In this document: positions 41,310-53,300 of the stretch, piece after piece | Layout of the letters: each line of letters opens with the position of its first letter | Position numbering within the stretch: the stretch's first letter is position 1 | NCBI RefSeq assembly: GCF_024139115.2 | Contig: NC_085141.1 | Location: forward strand, 220,695,783 to 220,759,782 | Length of the DNA: 64,000 nt | Direction: 5' to 3' | Source: Armigeres subalbatus | Lineage: Eukaryota > Arthropoda > Insecta > Diptera > Culicidae | Made by a program: the position numbers and the translations under genes | Notes under the pieces: model-generated | What the model was told of the DNA's origin: nothing | Seen by the model: the letters and a program-made list of their open reading frames with translations, nothing else | The model's database searches: none

Positions 41310-43165
41310 AAAACATAATTATTTGTGCTCGGCAAAATTGCTTCTTCCCCAGAAAATTCCCCAGTTTTCCAAAATATTCATTTGGAAATTATTTTCGGAT
41401 TTTTCACGGAAATTACTGCAAGGAAAGCTTCTTAAAACTCGCAAGGAAAATTATTCGGAATTTTCTACGATAAATTGTTCCAAATTCGAACAGGAAAATG
41501 TTTACCTAGAATATTAACGGAAAGATTTTCGGAGTTTCTGTTGAGTATTTTTCAAAATTTACACAGAAAATTTTGCGGAACATCTGCGGAAAACTTTAAG
41601 GAGTATAACGGGAAAATCTCTGGAATTTCCACGAGAGATGTTTTAGCGGAAAACTGTTCGGGATTTCCATAGAAAATTTAATGGAGTTTGCCAGTTTTTT
41701 TTTATTTCTAAGCAATACTCTTCAAAAATTCCACGGTGACATTTCGGGCGAAACGGTTATTAGATGAAAAACGGTTTGATCAAAAACTTCATTTGGCCAA
41801 AGCGACAATCGGCCGTAAAAGCCGTTGTCTCTAACAGGTTTTTTGGCCAAAATGGTCTTTTTGAAGAATGAGTCTTCAGGCTGAAAACGCGGTTTGGTCG
41901 TAATGGTCGTTTGACAGAAAGGGTCATTTGGCCGAATGGATCATACTTTCGAATGTCCTTTCAAACAGATGGCCATTTCGGCCAAATATCCTTCTCGGCT
42001 AAATAATCAGTGCGACTGAATGACATTTTCAGCCAGATGTGTTTTGATCTAATGGTTTATTCGGCCAAATGGCCATTTCTGTTGTTTGGCCGAAAGTCAA
42101 TTGGCGAAAAGTCATTTGTTCGAATGACGTTTGGCAATTACACGATAAGCCGAATTCCATTTGGCGGAATAGAACGTTTGTCGAAACGGTTGATAGGTGG
42201 AAAATGCTTTGACCAAAAATGTAATTTGGCCGATAGCGGCATACAGCAGAAAGGGACATTCAACCGAGCTCGTAATTTGGCCAACCAAGTTGTTTGCTTT
42301 AAAATGATCGTTGGCCGAAAATGTTGTTTTACCGAATAGATCAATTAGCCGAAAATGCCGTTTGATAGAAATGGTTGTTTGGCAAAAAGAGTCATTTGGG
42401 CCGAAAATTACATTTCTGCGAAGCACTCCAACACTTTCGGCCGGATGTCTATTTCGACCAAATGGTCCTTTCTGTTAAACGACTATTTTGGCCAATCGAG
42501 CTATTCGGCAACGGCCGAACGACATTTTCGACCGTATGTACCCTTTGGCAAAATAACTTTAGACTAGATGGGCTTCGGCTAAATGATATGTTCGGTCAAA
42601 TGACATATTTGGCCAAACAACTTTTGGCCTTGTGGTATTCAGCCACATGGATTTCTGTCAAACAACCGTTCTGCGCTCGAAAATTATACTTTAACGAGAA
42701 AATCTTTAAGAAAAAATCTTATGACAAGTGAAGACATTCCACTAAAAAGCTCAAAATAATTTTCCTAACTGAATAGGACATCTGGCCGAACAGGACATTT
42801 GGCCGCACAGGACATATGGCCGTATAGGACATTTGACCGAATATATGGAAGGGCCGTTTGGCCGAAATAGTCGTTTGGCCGAAATAGTCGTTTGGCCGAA
42901 AGAGTCGTCTGCCGGAAAGGGTCGTTTAGCGAAAAGGGTCGTTTAGCGAAAAGGTGGTCGGGAGAATCGTTTGGCCGAAAGGGTCGTTTGGCCGAAAGGG
43001 TCGTTTGGCCGGAAGAGTCGTTTGGCCGAAATGGTCGTTTGGTCGAAAGGGTCATTTGTCCGAAAGGGTCATTAGGCCGAAAAGGTCATTTGGCCAAAAG
43101 GGTCATCCGGCCGAATAGGTCATTTGGCCGAATATGACATTTGGCCGAATAGGACATATCCCTAG
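41310..43165. repeat. Composite repeat Y, copy 2
   Basis: The first part (41,310-41,700) is rich in GGAAAATTTTC/GGAATTTCC words and lacks coding sense. From about 41,745 it changes to TTTGGCCGAA-type words (GGTCATTTGGCCGAA, AAACGGTTTGATC). The same order of blocks occurs in copies 1, 3 and 4. The GGCGGCG-rich left end is not seen here. Confidence 0.7.
42780..43160. repeat. Minisatellite of GGTCGTTTGGCCGAAA-type units
   Basis: Units of about 16-21 bp, with variants GGACATTTGGCCGAATA and GGTCGTTTGGCCGAAAG, repeat about 20 times. This is the densest part of the TTTGGCCGAA block and is more regular than the rest of the repeat. Confidence 0.88.
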
Positions 43166-43830
43166 TGACATTTTGGTTTTAAACTGTGATAGTTTTTTAT
43201 CCTCATCGTGAGTGGATTGTGAACCTTCCAAGTCTTAGCAATTCCTGGCTGATGAAGCTAGGGAGCACCACTGCTCTATAGGAGTTTAAGGTGCCAGACA
43301 AAGGCTCGCAAGGCGCTTTGTACAGGGTCGTTTCTGTTGGGCGATCTCTGGATAAATCCTAATCAATTAGGTGGACTGACTTACCACTTACCTTTCGATA
43401 TCGGCGAATAATGGATAAGAAAACAAAAACACCAATGCTAAATGTCTGTTTTGTTATTAAAGAACTACTATAAATTGACTCGTAGTAACATTGTGGGAAT
43501 TTATTTAATTAACAAATCGTACTAGCACGAAAAATTGATTATTCTAGGTTTAGCATACTTGCGCAAATCATTACATAGGGACACTTTTCACTGTTGCGGC
43601 AGTTGCTTGTTGGTCGACATGGATGTGATGCACTGGGACGGACTTTGACGGCGGGAACTAATGGCACCGACTTGGGTACCGGCGTGGTGATGCTGAAGAC
43701 ACGTGGTTCAACTTTCCGGCGGCAACTCGGCCCGTGTTGGGCCTGGCGTTTCACTGATTCTGCAGGCCCGGGGAGCGGTACCTTGTGCACTGTTTTCGCG
43801 AGTGTTTTCTGATCGGGTGGGATCAATTGA
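43166..43830. other. Stretch without a recognised gene
   Basis: No gene is recognised. Two overlapping open frames at 43,594-43,812 (plus) and 43,539-43,895 (minus) lack motifs and lie in locally GC-rich DNA. Confidence 0.4.
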
Positions 43831-44990
43831 TTTTTGAAAAGTTTTCCGTGATCCCACAATGCTCCCGAAACGGTCCTTCGAAAGATCCGGAGCATACGTA
43901 AAAGTGGCCAATTTCAAAAATACATCCCATAGCTACGCGATTTCTTCATAACTAATCATACCAGCTAAACGTCTGTACATTCAATAGTGCAAGTCTTGTG
44001 CGACCCACAAATGCTTCCGAAACGGTCAACTGGAAGATCCGGAACATCCGTAAAAGGGGCCGATACCAAAAAATCATTCCAGAGCATCGCTATTTCATCC
44101 GTCACCATCCATACGGCAAGTTGTGTACGCAATAAATTGTTTAAGTCTTCTGAGATGACCACAAGGACTCTCCGAATTCGAAACATCCGTAAAAGTGGCC
44201 AAATCCAAAAGTTCATCTCAAAGCAAATTTTCGAAACTGTTTATATCAGCGACTTGATTATGCAATCAATAATAAAAATTATTTAAAGGTAAATCCTAAA
44301 AGTTGATCCCAGAGCTGAGCATTTTTGTTAGCATTCACGTAGTAACTGTGAATTATATGTGGAGTCAATAGTGAAAGTCCTCTGTGACCTACCAAAAGTT
44401 AATTACATTCGATTTTTTTAGGAAACATAGTTAGCGACATGTTCCGCCTGTAATCGACAGCAAAAGTCCTCTTTCATTAAGTGATGAACTTTGTTAAAAA
44501 CTCCTCTTTCATTGCCAATGATTATAAAACGGTTCTCCGGGAAATTTGGGACATCCGCTAAAATGGTTATTTCTAGAAGTTTATCCCAGAGCTTCACATT
44601 TTATTTCTAAACCATCCATAGCGGGAAAGTGATTGTGCAACCAATAGTGGGAATTTTCTGTGACGTCTGAATGTCCACTAAATTCCTCTAGAAGTTCCAA
44701 CATTTGTAGGTCACAGAAGACTTCCACTTCCACTTCCACTTCCGTCAGAATAGATGGTTACGAAAAAATCGCGAAGCTCTGGAATGAATTTTTAAAATTG
44801 GCCTCTTTTACGGTTATTCCGGATTCTTCCGGTGAGTCGTTTTGGGAACATTTGGGGGTCACTGAAGACTTTAACTATTGTTTGCACCCACAATTTTCCA
44901 GAATAAATGGTTACCAAAAAACCGCCAAGCTCTGAGATGACCTTTTGGAATTGGACATTTTACGGATGTTCCACATCTTTCAGATGGCCG
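43831..44990. repeat. Degenerate array of about 150-bp units with an orientation switch
   Basis: Phrases like CGAAACGGTC, AGATCCGGAACATCCGTAAA, GTGGCCAAATCCAAAAG and TTCATCCCAGAGCTTCGC recur at about 43,850, 44,000, 44,170 and 44,540 in one orientation. From about 44,760 the reverse complement appears (AAGCTCTGGAATGA, GGCCTCTTTTACGG, TTCCGGATTCTTCCGG), repeated near 44,930. A short CCACTT microsatellite lies near the switch (about 44,724-44,745). Confidence 0.75.
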
Positions 44991-46323
44991 CTCGAGAAAT
45001 AAATTTGCCCATAATTGGCGTATAAAAGATAGCAAATACAGTTGGGATCATCAGAGCACGTATTTGCAAACAATTTTATGTTTCATAACACGAAACTCGA
45101 AAATTAGGTGCCAAATTGAGAAGCTCAAACAGTACCTCTTTAGTACAGGTTCCCCGGAGAGTAGAGAGGTCAATTCGGATGAATCACCCCATCAGCTTGT
45201 TCTAGTAACCTACAACTTTCGTTTGGTGTCTAAAGATCGAAAATCGGTTGAATTTTTATCTTTTATGATCGTGATGAAATCCTTGGTCCAAATGCACTAA
45301 TGACCCCAATGCACAATGTTTCACTTTTTTGTGGAGCCTCTCCTAGATGTCGCTGGAAGCTGATTTTCTCAGGGAATCTTAGTTTTTAAAAGTCAGGAAA
45401 GTCTGATTTTTTCAGATTTGTATCTCGTTGCGTTACAAACTTACAGCGTTGTTTTTGGATGTGCTTGGGTCGAAATGGGCTCCAATGCACTAGGAAAGTT
45501 AACCATTGTGAACTTGCACCGGTGTAAAGGGAATAGCAGCGGTAAAAACAGCACGCTTATTGAACTCAATGCAAGTGGTTGAGGACTATACGAGTCCTGA
45601 AATGTTAAGCACTTCTTGACCGTTGTTGACGGCGAGGAAACTAAACTATGTCACCATTTCAGCTTTCCTATGACATATTTGTAGGGAAATTTAAAAATCA
45701 CCTACCCGGAAATTTCCTAGACCCGACCGGTAGTCGAAACGAGTCATGGTCGATCTGCACTACAGAACTACGGAAGGTCCCATAAATTAAACGTGGTTAA
45801 AACAATCAAACCGAAAATAATTAGTTTTGCGGTTAATCTATATAATAAAATTGACCAATTTGCAAGATTTTTTCCCTAATCGATTCGTTTTGGGATCCAC
45901 AAGGTTTGTATCTACAAAAAAGTTGGTGAATTTAACGGGGAAATGTAAAAAATCATCTGAATACAATTTTGAGTGCGGTGCAGCAAATAAGTTCATTGTG
46001 ACATTTGCAACACCCGGGCAAAGCTGGGTATTTTCCACTAGTATCTAATATTTTCAGATGCATATATTACTGTGTATGGATCGAACCAAGTTCAACACCA
46101 AGGCCTTTTTTCTCTTTGTTTGTCCAAGGATGGCGCACGGAAGATGCGTATCTACCAGCGAAATCGCAACACAGCCAACCAGAAAGCGATTTAGCCGACA
46201 CCGTGCATCTTCAAGAGCCGGCCACATTGTGATTGATACGAAGATTCGTGAATCATTCGCTTGTGATGCCGTGTGGCGAGATGGTGTGATCCCCTAGTCA
46301 GAGAAATCATAGAGCCCTACCCA
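44991..46323. other. Upstream region of the NRF-like gene, no coding feature recognised
   Basis: No gene or known repeat is recognised here. The 3' part would hold the promoter and 5' UTR of the gene starting at 46,324, but no convincing TATA box or initiator could be picked by eye. Confidence 0.4.
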
Positions 46324-47124
46324 ATGCACAGCAACATGCGAATAGTCGCGTTTCTTCTGTGTGCGGTGCTGTTTGAAGCCATATGTCCTGCAGTTTCGGA
46401 GATAAGCGATAGTAAGCGTCTAAATAAAATTGGTAGCCAATAAACATGAAACTTCATGAGTCTATCTTCATCAGGTGATACATATGTGAAACTACCGAAT
46501 CTGTTTGAGTATGATGACTTTGACGAGTGTAGAAAGGGCAACCCCAAGTTTCAGTATTGTGTTGTGCAAGCAGTTATTCATCCAACCTCAGACTCCCAAA
46601 TATGGCGAAACATCAGCGTAAGTTATGATATGAAGTTATTTAGGATAATGCGTTCTGCTTACAAAGTTATTGATTATAAACGTCATTCGATGCCTGCATA
46701 CAGATACTATCGGCTGATCATCGTAACTTCCCACACGATCACCTGGAGCGAGGCATATGCATCCGAAAATGCTTGAATCGTATCGCAGCCATACAGCCGA
46801 TGGATGTTTGTTCGATTGAATCAAGACTGATGGGCAAACAAGATTTAATTGAATATCTTGATCAATGTTTGAATATTGAACTGGGAGTGTCGTATGACTT
46901 GCAGGCATCTTCCAAGGCTGTACATTGCTTATCTGAGGATGATCTTCGAGTATCCCTGAGTAAATTTTCTTAATGTAGCTGTTTGAATTAAGCGACTAGA
47001 TAAATGCAAAGTTTTTTTTATATTTTAGGTGCGGCTGAGTTGATTTTCATTGGACTGGTTGTGTCACTAATACTGCTAGTGTCCATTGCAACCATGCTAG
47101 ATTTCAAAGGAACTAGAACTCAAT
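46324..47124 (+). CDS. Nose resistant to fluoxetine (NRF-6)-like acyltransferase, first four coding exons
   Basis: Four exons join in frame with GT-AG introns: 46,324-46,411; 46,475-46,617; 46,704-46,959; 47,029-47,124. The start ATG opens a signal peptide (MRIVAFLLCAVLFEAICPAV). The luminal domain follows, with LFEYDDFDECRKGNPKFQYC, then HDHLERGICIRKC and a cysteine-rich stretch, the pattern of the N-terminal NRF domain. Exon 4 encodes a hydrophobic span (ELIFIGLVVSLILLVSIATM), the first membrane helix after that domain. Intron phases match at each junction (1, 0, 1, 1). In this family the rest of the protein is a multi-pass acyltransferase_3 domain. Its exons are not seen in the remaining 17 kb, so the gene either continues beyond the window or is a 5' fragment. 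Family assignment is by motif pattern only. Confidence 0.7.
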
Positions 47125-47690
47125 GTAAGTAGATTATAGACAATACTAATTTATGTCAGTTATTTTAACAATAGCCTTTAACCAATATTTTTGAGAAGAT
47201 CAATCTTCTATTAAAATTACACAGTAGCTTGAGTTATATGGTTGATGGATTTTTCCAATCAGATCCCTTATTTATGGAATTAGCTCATTAGGTAAAACCT
47301 ATTCGAACGATTGCTAATTCAGTCTTAACCTTCCGCAACTCGCTTCAACTTTCATAACACGAGAACTCGCGTTTTGTAAAAAGTACAACAGTCCTAAAAT
47401 CCGTTATAATTAAGCCAATTCAAATGATATCAACGTGATTTTTTCGGGAAAATAATAAAGGGGATGTATTCTCCCATTGAGAGCATTTTTAAGTCCAATG
47501 GATCTTTTGCTGGTCCTCCGGAAGATCCGGAACCAACGGAACAACGGTGAAAATAGTCCATCTTCACAATAAATGGCGCAATGTTTTATGTTCAATGTTT
47601 AGTGTTTATAAGAATATAAGAATTCTGAAAACTCCAAAAACTCTGAAAAAAATCTAAATCCATCTATACTCCCATGCGGCCCTTTGAGTC

Positions 47691-48720
47691 AAGAAAAAAA
47701 ATGATTTAGAATTCTCCCACTGAGCGGCGCTAGTGTACATAAAAATACCAGTTTGGTTCGGTATGTCGAGATCTATGGGATTTAGGAAATTTCCGTCTTC
47801 CACAAAATTGTTCGAGCATTGGAAACCCATATGTTGAGAAACTGTTTAGTTTAGAATTGAGCCGTAAGGCGGCGCTAGTGTATATGAGAGATCAGTTTAG
47901 TTCGATATCTCGGTTTTGGAAAGTTGTTATCTTCTATAAAGTGGGATTTAGTAAATTGCCGTTGTTCGAGTACAGAGAACCAATATGTTGAGAAACTGAA
48001 TAATTTATAATTCATCCGCAAGGAGGCGTTCTTGTATATGAGAGATCAGTTCTTCGATATCTCGGGATCTGTGGGATTTAGAAAGTTGCCGTCTTCTGCA
48101 AAGTTGTTCGAGGATTGGAAATCAATATTTTGAGAAGCTAATTAGTTTAGCATTCATCCGGTTTGGATCGATATTTCGGGATCTATTGGTTTTGGAAAGT
48201 TGCTATCTTCTATAAAGTTGTTCGAGTATTGGAAACCAATATGTTAAGAAGCTGTTAAGTTCAGAATTAAGCCATAAGGCGACGCTAGTGAATATGAGAA
48301 ATCAGTTTAGTTCGATATTTCGGGATCTGTGAAATTTAGAAAATTGCCGTCATCGACAAAATTGTTCGAGGACTGTAAACCAATATGTTGAAAAACAGAA
48401 TAATTTAAAATTCATCCGCAAAGAGATGCTATTGCATATGAGATATCAGTTCTTCGATATCTTGGGAGCTGGGGGATTTAGAAAATTGCCGTTTTCTACG
48501 AAGTTGTTCGGGGATTGGAAACCAATATGATGAAATATTGTGAAGTATAAAATTCATCCGTAAAGTAGTGATAGTACATGTGAGACCACCAGTTTGATTA
48601 TATAACCCCGGATCTGTGATATTAGAGAGTGACCGTCTTCTTCACAGCTGCTCGAGGATGAAAACCGTTATTCTAAAAAACTGTTTAGTTTGGATTACAT
48701 CCGCTGGGTGGTGATATATG
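47691..48720. repeat. Degenerate tandem array of about 150-bp units
   Basis: Phrases like GGCGGCGCTAGTGTATATGA, GAGATCAGTTTAGTTCGATA, TCTCGGGATCTGTGGGATTT, TTGCCGTCTTCTACAAAGTT and GGAAACCAATATGTTGAGAA recur about seven or eight times at spacings of roughly 145-155 bp, with deletions in some units. It lies just downstream of the fourth NRF exon, probably within its fourth intron. Confidence 0.85.
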
Positions 48721-49152
48721 GATCAATCAGTTTTGTTAGATGTCGCAGGATATTTAAAAGTGCCGTCATTTACAGTTATTTGGGATTTGAAAACCAATTT
48801 GTTCAGAAAAGTGTATCATATAACTACCGTTTCTGCCTCATACACAGGATGCCTTGGGTTCGATCTCAGGCCCATTTCATTCGCCTACTTTGTATCTTTT
48901 TGTATACTTCTCATGTTACAGCAATCGCTAGAACAGGAAATGGATTTCCGTAGCGTTTCCATTTCAATCCTGTACCTTCAACTTGACTTATTTCTTACAT
49001 TCAATTAGAATTCCGTATTTTGCGTTCCTATCACATCCCAACAAAGTTTTTTGGCTGAAATAGCTTCTTTTTGGCCAAATAAGACCAATATCTCAAATAT
49101 CTCCAATTTCTAATGTGGTTATTATCATCAATGACTACTATTTAGGTATTAC

Positions 49153-49230
49153 AGGCTTGACTCGATTATCCGGAGTGTTGAAAAAAATTTCACTCCGGAT
49201 AATCGAACCCTCCGGATAATCGAGCCATTT
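49153..49230. mobile_element. Solo terminal repeat of a pogo/Tigger-like element
   Basis: TTACAGGCTTGACTCGATTA starts a segment in which ACTCGATTATCCGGAGTG is followed by its reverse complement CACTCCGGATAATCGA and again CTCCGGATAATCGAG. A TA-CAGG start with doubled motifs is typical of the ends of Tc1/pogo-type elements. No matching right end was found in the window. Confidence 0.45.
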
Positions 49231-49320
49231 TTTTGTTGTTGCTGAAAATGTAACTTTTGCTCAAATAATTTTTATTTTGGTTATATAACATCTAACAAAA
49301 TATCCCGTTGGTCCGTCCGT

Positions 49321-50345
49321 TAGAGGTCAGCGCCGATACGAAAATCGTCGGTGGCAACGTTTGTCATAATTTTGGTCGGCGATGGCTTGGCGATTTTTTT
49401 TTATTACGTTCGTAACGTAAAGTTTTTTCAGGATATTTTAAGACATTAACGGGAGAATCCTTTTTATTTCCCCGGAAAAATCCAATGAGCTGTCCCAGAA
49501 GATTCTTCAAAGTTTTTCGAATTTTCAACAGGAATTGCCATAAAGTTTTCACGGGAAATTGTTTAGGAGTTCACCTATGCCACTGGGCAGTGGGCATGCA
49601 TGCTTCGAATTTAATAGAATTTACTTGTGATTTTTTTTAAAGTTCCAGAAAACTGTTTCCAACGGAATTTCAACTGGATTTTTTACGGAATTTCGTTGGA
49701 TTTCTTCGTGAAATTCCTTATGTTGTCTATTAGAAATTCTTCGAAAATTCTACTAGAAAATTTTCAAAAGACGAAGGGTCGTTTGGTTGAATGTCATTTG
49801 ACCGAATACCACATGGCCGAATAATACGTTAAGCCGAAAGCTATCTGGCCGAATTCCATTTGTCCGATACGGTTATTATGTGGAAAATGGTTTGGCGGTA
49901 CGACCAAACTAGTCATTTGACCGAAAAAGCCGTAGGCCCAATAGATCGTTGGGTCGAATAGGCCTTGTCATCGAAAGTTCCATTTGACCGAAACAGTAGT
50001 TAAGCAGGAAGGGCAACTTGGCCGAAAATGTTATTCGGCTGATCGGATTATACGGCGAAAAACGTCGACCCGTTCAGCCAAACGCCATTTTCGAACAAAT
50101 GAGAAATTATCAGTTCGGCCGTATGATCTAACAACACTATATGTTCATTTCGGCTAAATGGCCCTTCTCTACCAAACGACCATCTAGGCCTTTTTGGCTA
50201 AATGACCTATTCGATTAGGCGACTTCTTAGTCAAATGACCTGTTCGGCCGAACGACATTATCGGCCATATGTCTATTTCAGCCAATTGATTTTATGCCAG
50301 TTGAGTTTCGGATTAAAGACATATTCGGCCAAACAACAAACGGCT
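49321..50345. repeat. Composite repeat Y, copy 3
   Basis: It starts TAGAGGTCAGCGCCGATACG, similar to the left end of copy 4 and to the right end of copy 1 read inward. TTTTTTTTATTACGTTCG and AATTTTC/GGAATTTC-rich sequence follow, and from 49,790 TTTGGCCGAA-type words. It is truncated near the RTE-B 3' end. Confidence 0.7.
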
Positions 50346-50391
50346 CTTCCCCTGTCAAAACATTTGATTTCAACGTGATATTCTGTGGATT

Positions 50392-53300
50392 CATTCATTT
50401 ATTTAGTTAACATCTAAACAGATAACACTGAATCAACAATTTGACGCCACAATACACGGTTCGAGGCCGCATCTCTCCATCCTCGGATACGCCCCACGCT
50501 CGCCAAGTCGTTTTGCACCTGGTCTGCCCATCTCGCTCGCTGCGCTCCACGCCGTCTCGTACCTGGCGGATCGGAAGCGAACACCATCTTTGCAGGGTTG
50601 CTGTCCGGCATTCTTGCAACATGTCCTACCCATCGTACCCTTCCGGCTTTAGCTATCTTCTGGATACTGGGTTCACCGTAGAGTTGGGCGAGCTCATGGT
50701 TCATTCTTCGCCGCCACACACCGTCTTCTTGCACACCGCCAAAGATGGTCCTAAGCACCCATCTCTCGAATACTTCGAGTGCTTGCAAGTCTTCCTCGAG
50801 CATTGTCCATGTTTCATGTCCGTAGAGGACAACCGGTCTTATAAGCGTCTTGTACATGCCACATTTTGTGCGGTGGCGAATCTTTTTCGACCGCAGTTTC
50901 TTCTGGAGCCCGTAGTAGGCCCGACTTCCACAGATGATGCGCCTTCGTATTTCACGACTAACATTGTTGTCAGCCGTTAGCAAGGATCCGAGGTAGACGA
51001 ATTCCTCGACCACCTCGAAGGTATCCCCGTCTATCGTAACGCTACTTCCCAGGCGGGCCCTGTCGCGCTCGGTTCCGCCCACAACCATGTACTTTGTCTT
51101 TAACGCATTCACCACCAGTCCAACTTTTGTTGCTTCACGTTTCAGGCGAGCGTACAGTTCTGCCACCTTTGCAAATGTTCGGCCGACAATGTCCATGTCA
51201 TCCGCGAAGCAAATAAATTGACTGGATCTGTTGAAAATCGTACCCCGGCTGTTACACCCGGCTCTCCGCATGACACCTTCTAGCGCAATGTTGAACAACA
51301 GGCACGAAAGTCCATCACCTTGTCTTAGTCCCCGGCGCGATTCGAACGAACTGGAGTGTTCGCCCGAAATCTTCACACAGTTTTGCACACCATCCACCGT
51401 TGCTCTGATCAGTCTGGTAAGCTTCCCAGGGAAGCTGTTCTCGTCCATAAATTTCCATAGCTCTACGCGGTCTATACTGTCGTATGCCGCCTTGAAATCA
51501 ACGAACAGATGGTGCGTTGGGACCTGGTATTCACGGCATTTTTGAAGGATTTGCCGTACAGTAAAGATCTGGTCCGTTGTCGAGCGGCCGTCAACGAAGC
51601 CGGCTTGATAACTTTCCACGAACTCGTTCACTAATGGTGACAGACGACGGAAGATGATCTGGGATATAACTTTGTAGGCTGCATTAAGGATGGTGATCGC
51701 TAGAAAGTTCTCACACTCCAGTTTGTCGCCTTTCTTGTAGATGGGGCATATAACCCCTTCCTTCCACTCCTCCGGTAGCTGCTCGGTTTCCCAGATTCTG
51801 ACTATCAGTTTGTGCAGGCAAGTGGCCAGCTTTTCCGGGCCCATCTTGATGAGCTCAGCTCCGATACCATCCTTACCAGCTGCTTTATTGGTCTTTAGCT
51901 GTTGAATGGCATCCTTAACTTCCCTCAAGGTGGGGGCTGGTTGGCTTCCATCGTCCGCTGAGCTGACGTAGTCATCTCCTCCGCTGCCTTGACTTTCACT
52001 GCCTGTACTCTCAGCGCCATTCAGATGTTCCTCGTAGTGCTGCTTCCACCTTTCGATCACCACACGTTCGTCCGTCAAGATGCTCCCATTCTTATCCCGG
52101 CACATTTCGGCTCGCAGCACGAAGCCTTTGCGGGATGCGTAGAACTTGCGTGTATCTTGAGAACGGCACAGCTGTTCCATCTCCTCGCACTCCGCTTCTT
52201 CCAGGCGGCGTTTCTTCTCCTGAAAAAAGCGGGTCTGCTGTTTCCGCTTCCGTCTATAACGTTCCACCTTCTGCCGGGTACCTTGCTGCAGCGCAACCGC
52301 CCGCGCTGCGTCCTTCTCCTCCAGAATCTGTCTGCACTCTTCGTCGAACCAATAGTTCCGTCGACTTCGACCCATATACCCGACGTTGTTCTCCGCTGCG
52401 TCGCTAATGGCTGCTTTGACTGTATTCCAGCAGTCCTCAAGAGGGGCCCCATCGAGCTCACCCTCTTCCGGCAACGCTGCCTCCAGATGCTGCGCGTATG
52501 CAGTGGCGACATCAGGTTGCTTCAGTCGCTCTAGGTCGTACCGCGGCGGTCGTCGGTACCGAACATTGTTGATGACGGATAGTTTTGAGCGCAGTTTAAC
52601 CATCACCAGGTAGTGGTCAGAGTCGATGTTAGCGCCACGATATGTCCTGACGTCGATAATGTCGGAGAAGTGCCGTCCATCAATCAGAACGTGGTCGATT
52701 TGTGATTCTGTCTGCAGTGGTGATCTCCAGGTGTACCGATACGGGAGGCTGTGTTGGAAGTAGGTGCTGCGAATGGCCATATTCTTGGAGGCGGCGAAAT
52801 CAATTAGTCGTAGGCCGTTTTCGTCCGTCAGCCGGTGAGCGCTGAACTTTCCAATAGTCGGTCTAAACTCCTCCTCTTGGCCAACCTGAGCGTTCAAATC
52901 TCCTATGATGATTTTGACGTCGTGGCTTGGGCAGCTGTCGTACTCACGTTCGAGCTGCGCGTAGAATGCGTCCTTATCATCATCAGTGCTTCCGGAGTGT
53001 GGGCTATGGCCGTTGATTATGCTGAAGTTGAAGAACCGGCCTTTGATCCTCAACCTGCACATTCTTTCATTGATCGGCCACCACCCGATCACGCGCCTTT
53101 GCATATCGCCCATCACTATGAAAGCTGTTCAAAGCTCGTGTGTGTTGCCGCAGCTCTGGTAGATGGTATGATTACCTCTAAACGTTCGCACCATTGATCC
53201 CTTCCAACAAACCTCCTGCAGCGCTACGATGCCGAATCCACGGTCCTTGAGCACATCGGCGAGTATGCGTGTGCTCCCGATGAAGTTGAGAGATTTGCAG

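Noticed and set aside
48840..48870. B-box-like GGGTTCGATCTC as a further SINE
   Set aside because: No A box at the right distance upstream and no recurring body.
51989..52534. 181-codon plus-strand frame and a similar one at 50,441-50,980
   Set aside because: They are antisense to the long RTE-B endonuclease-RT frame and have no recognisable domain.
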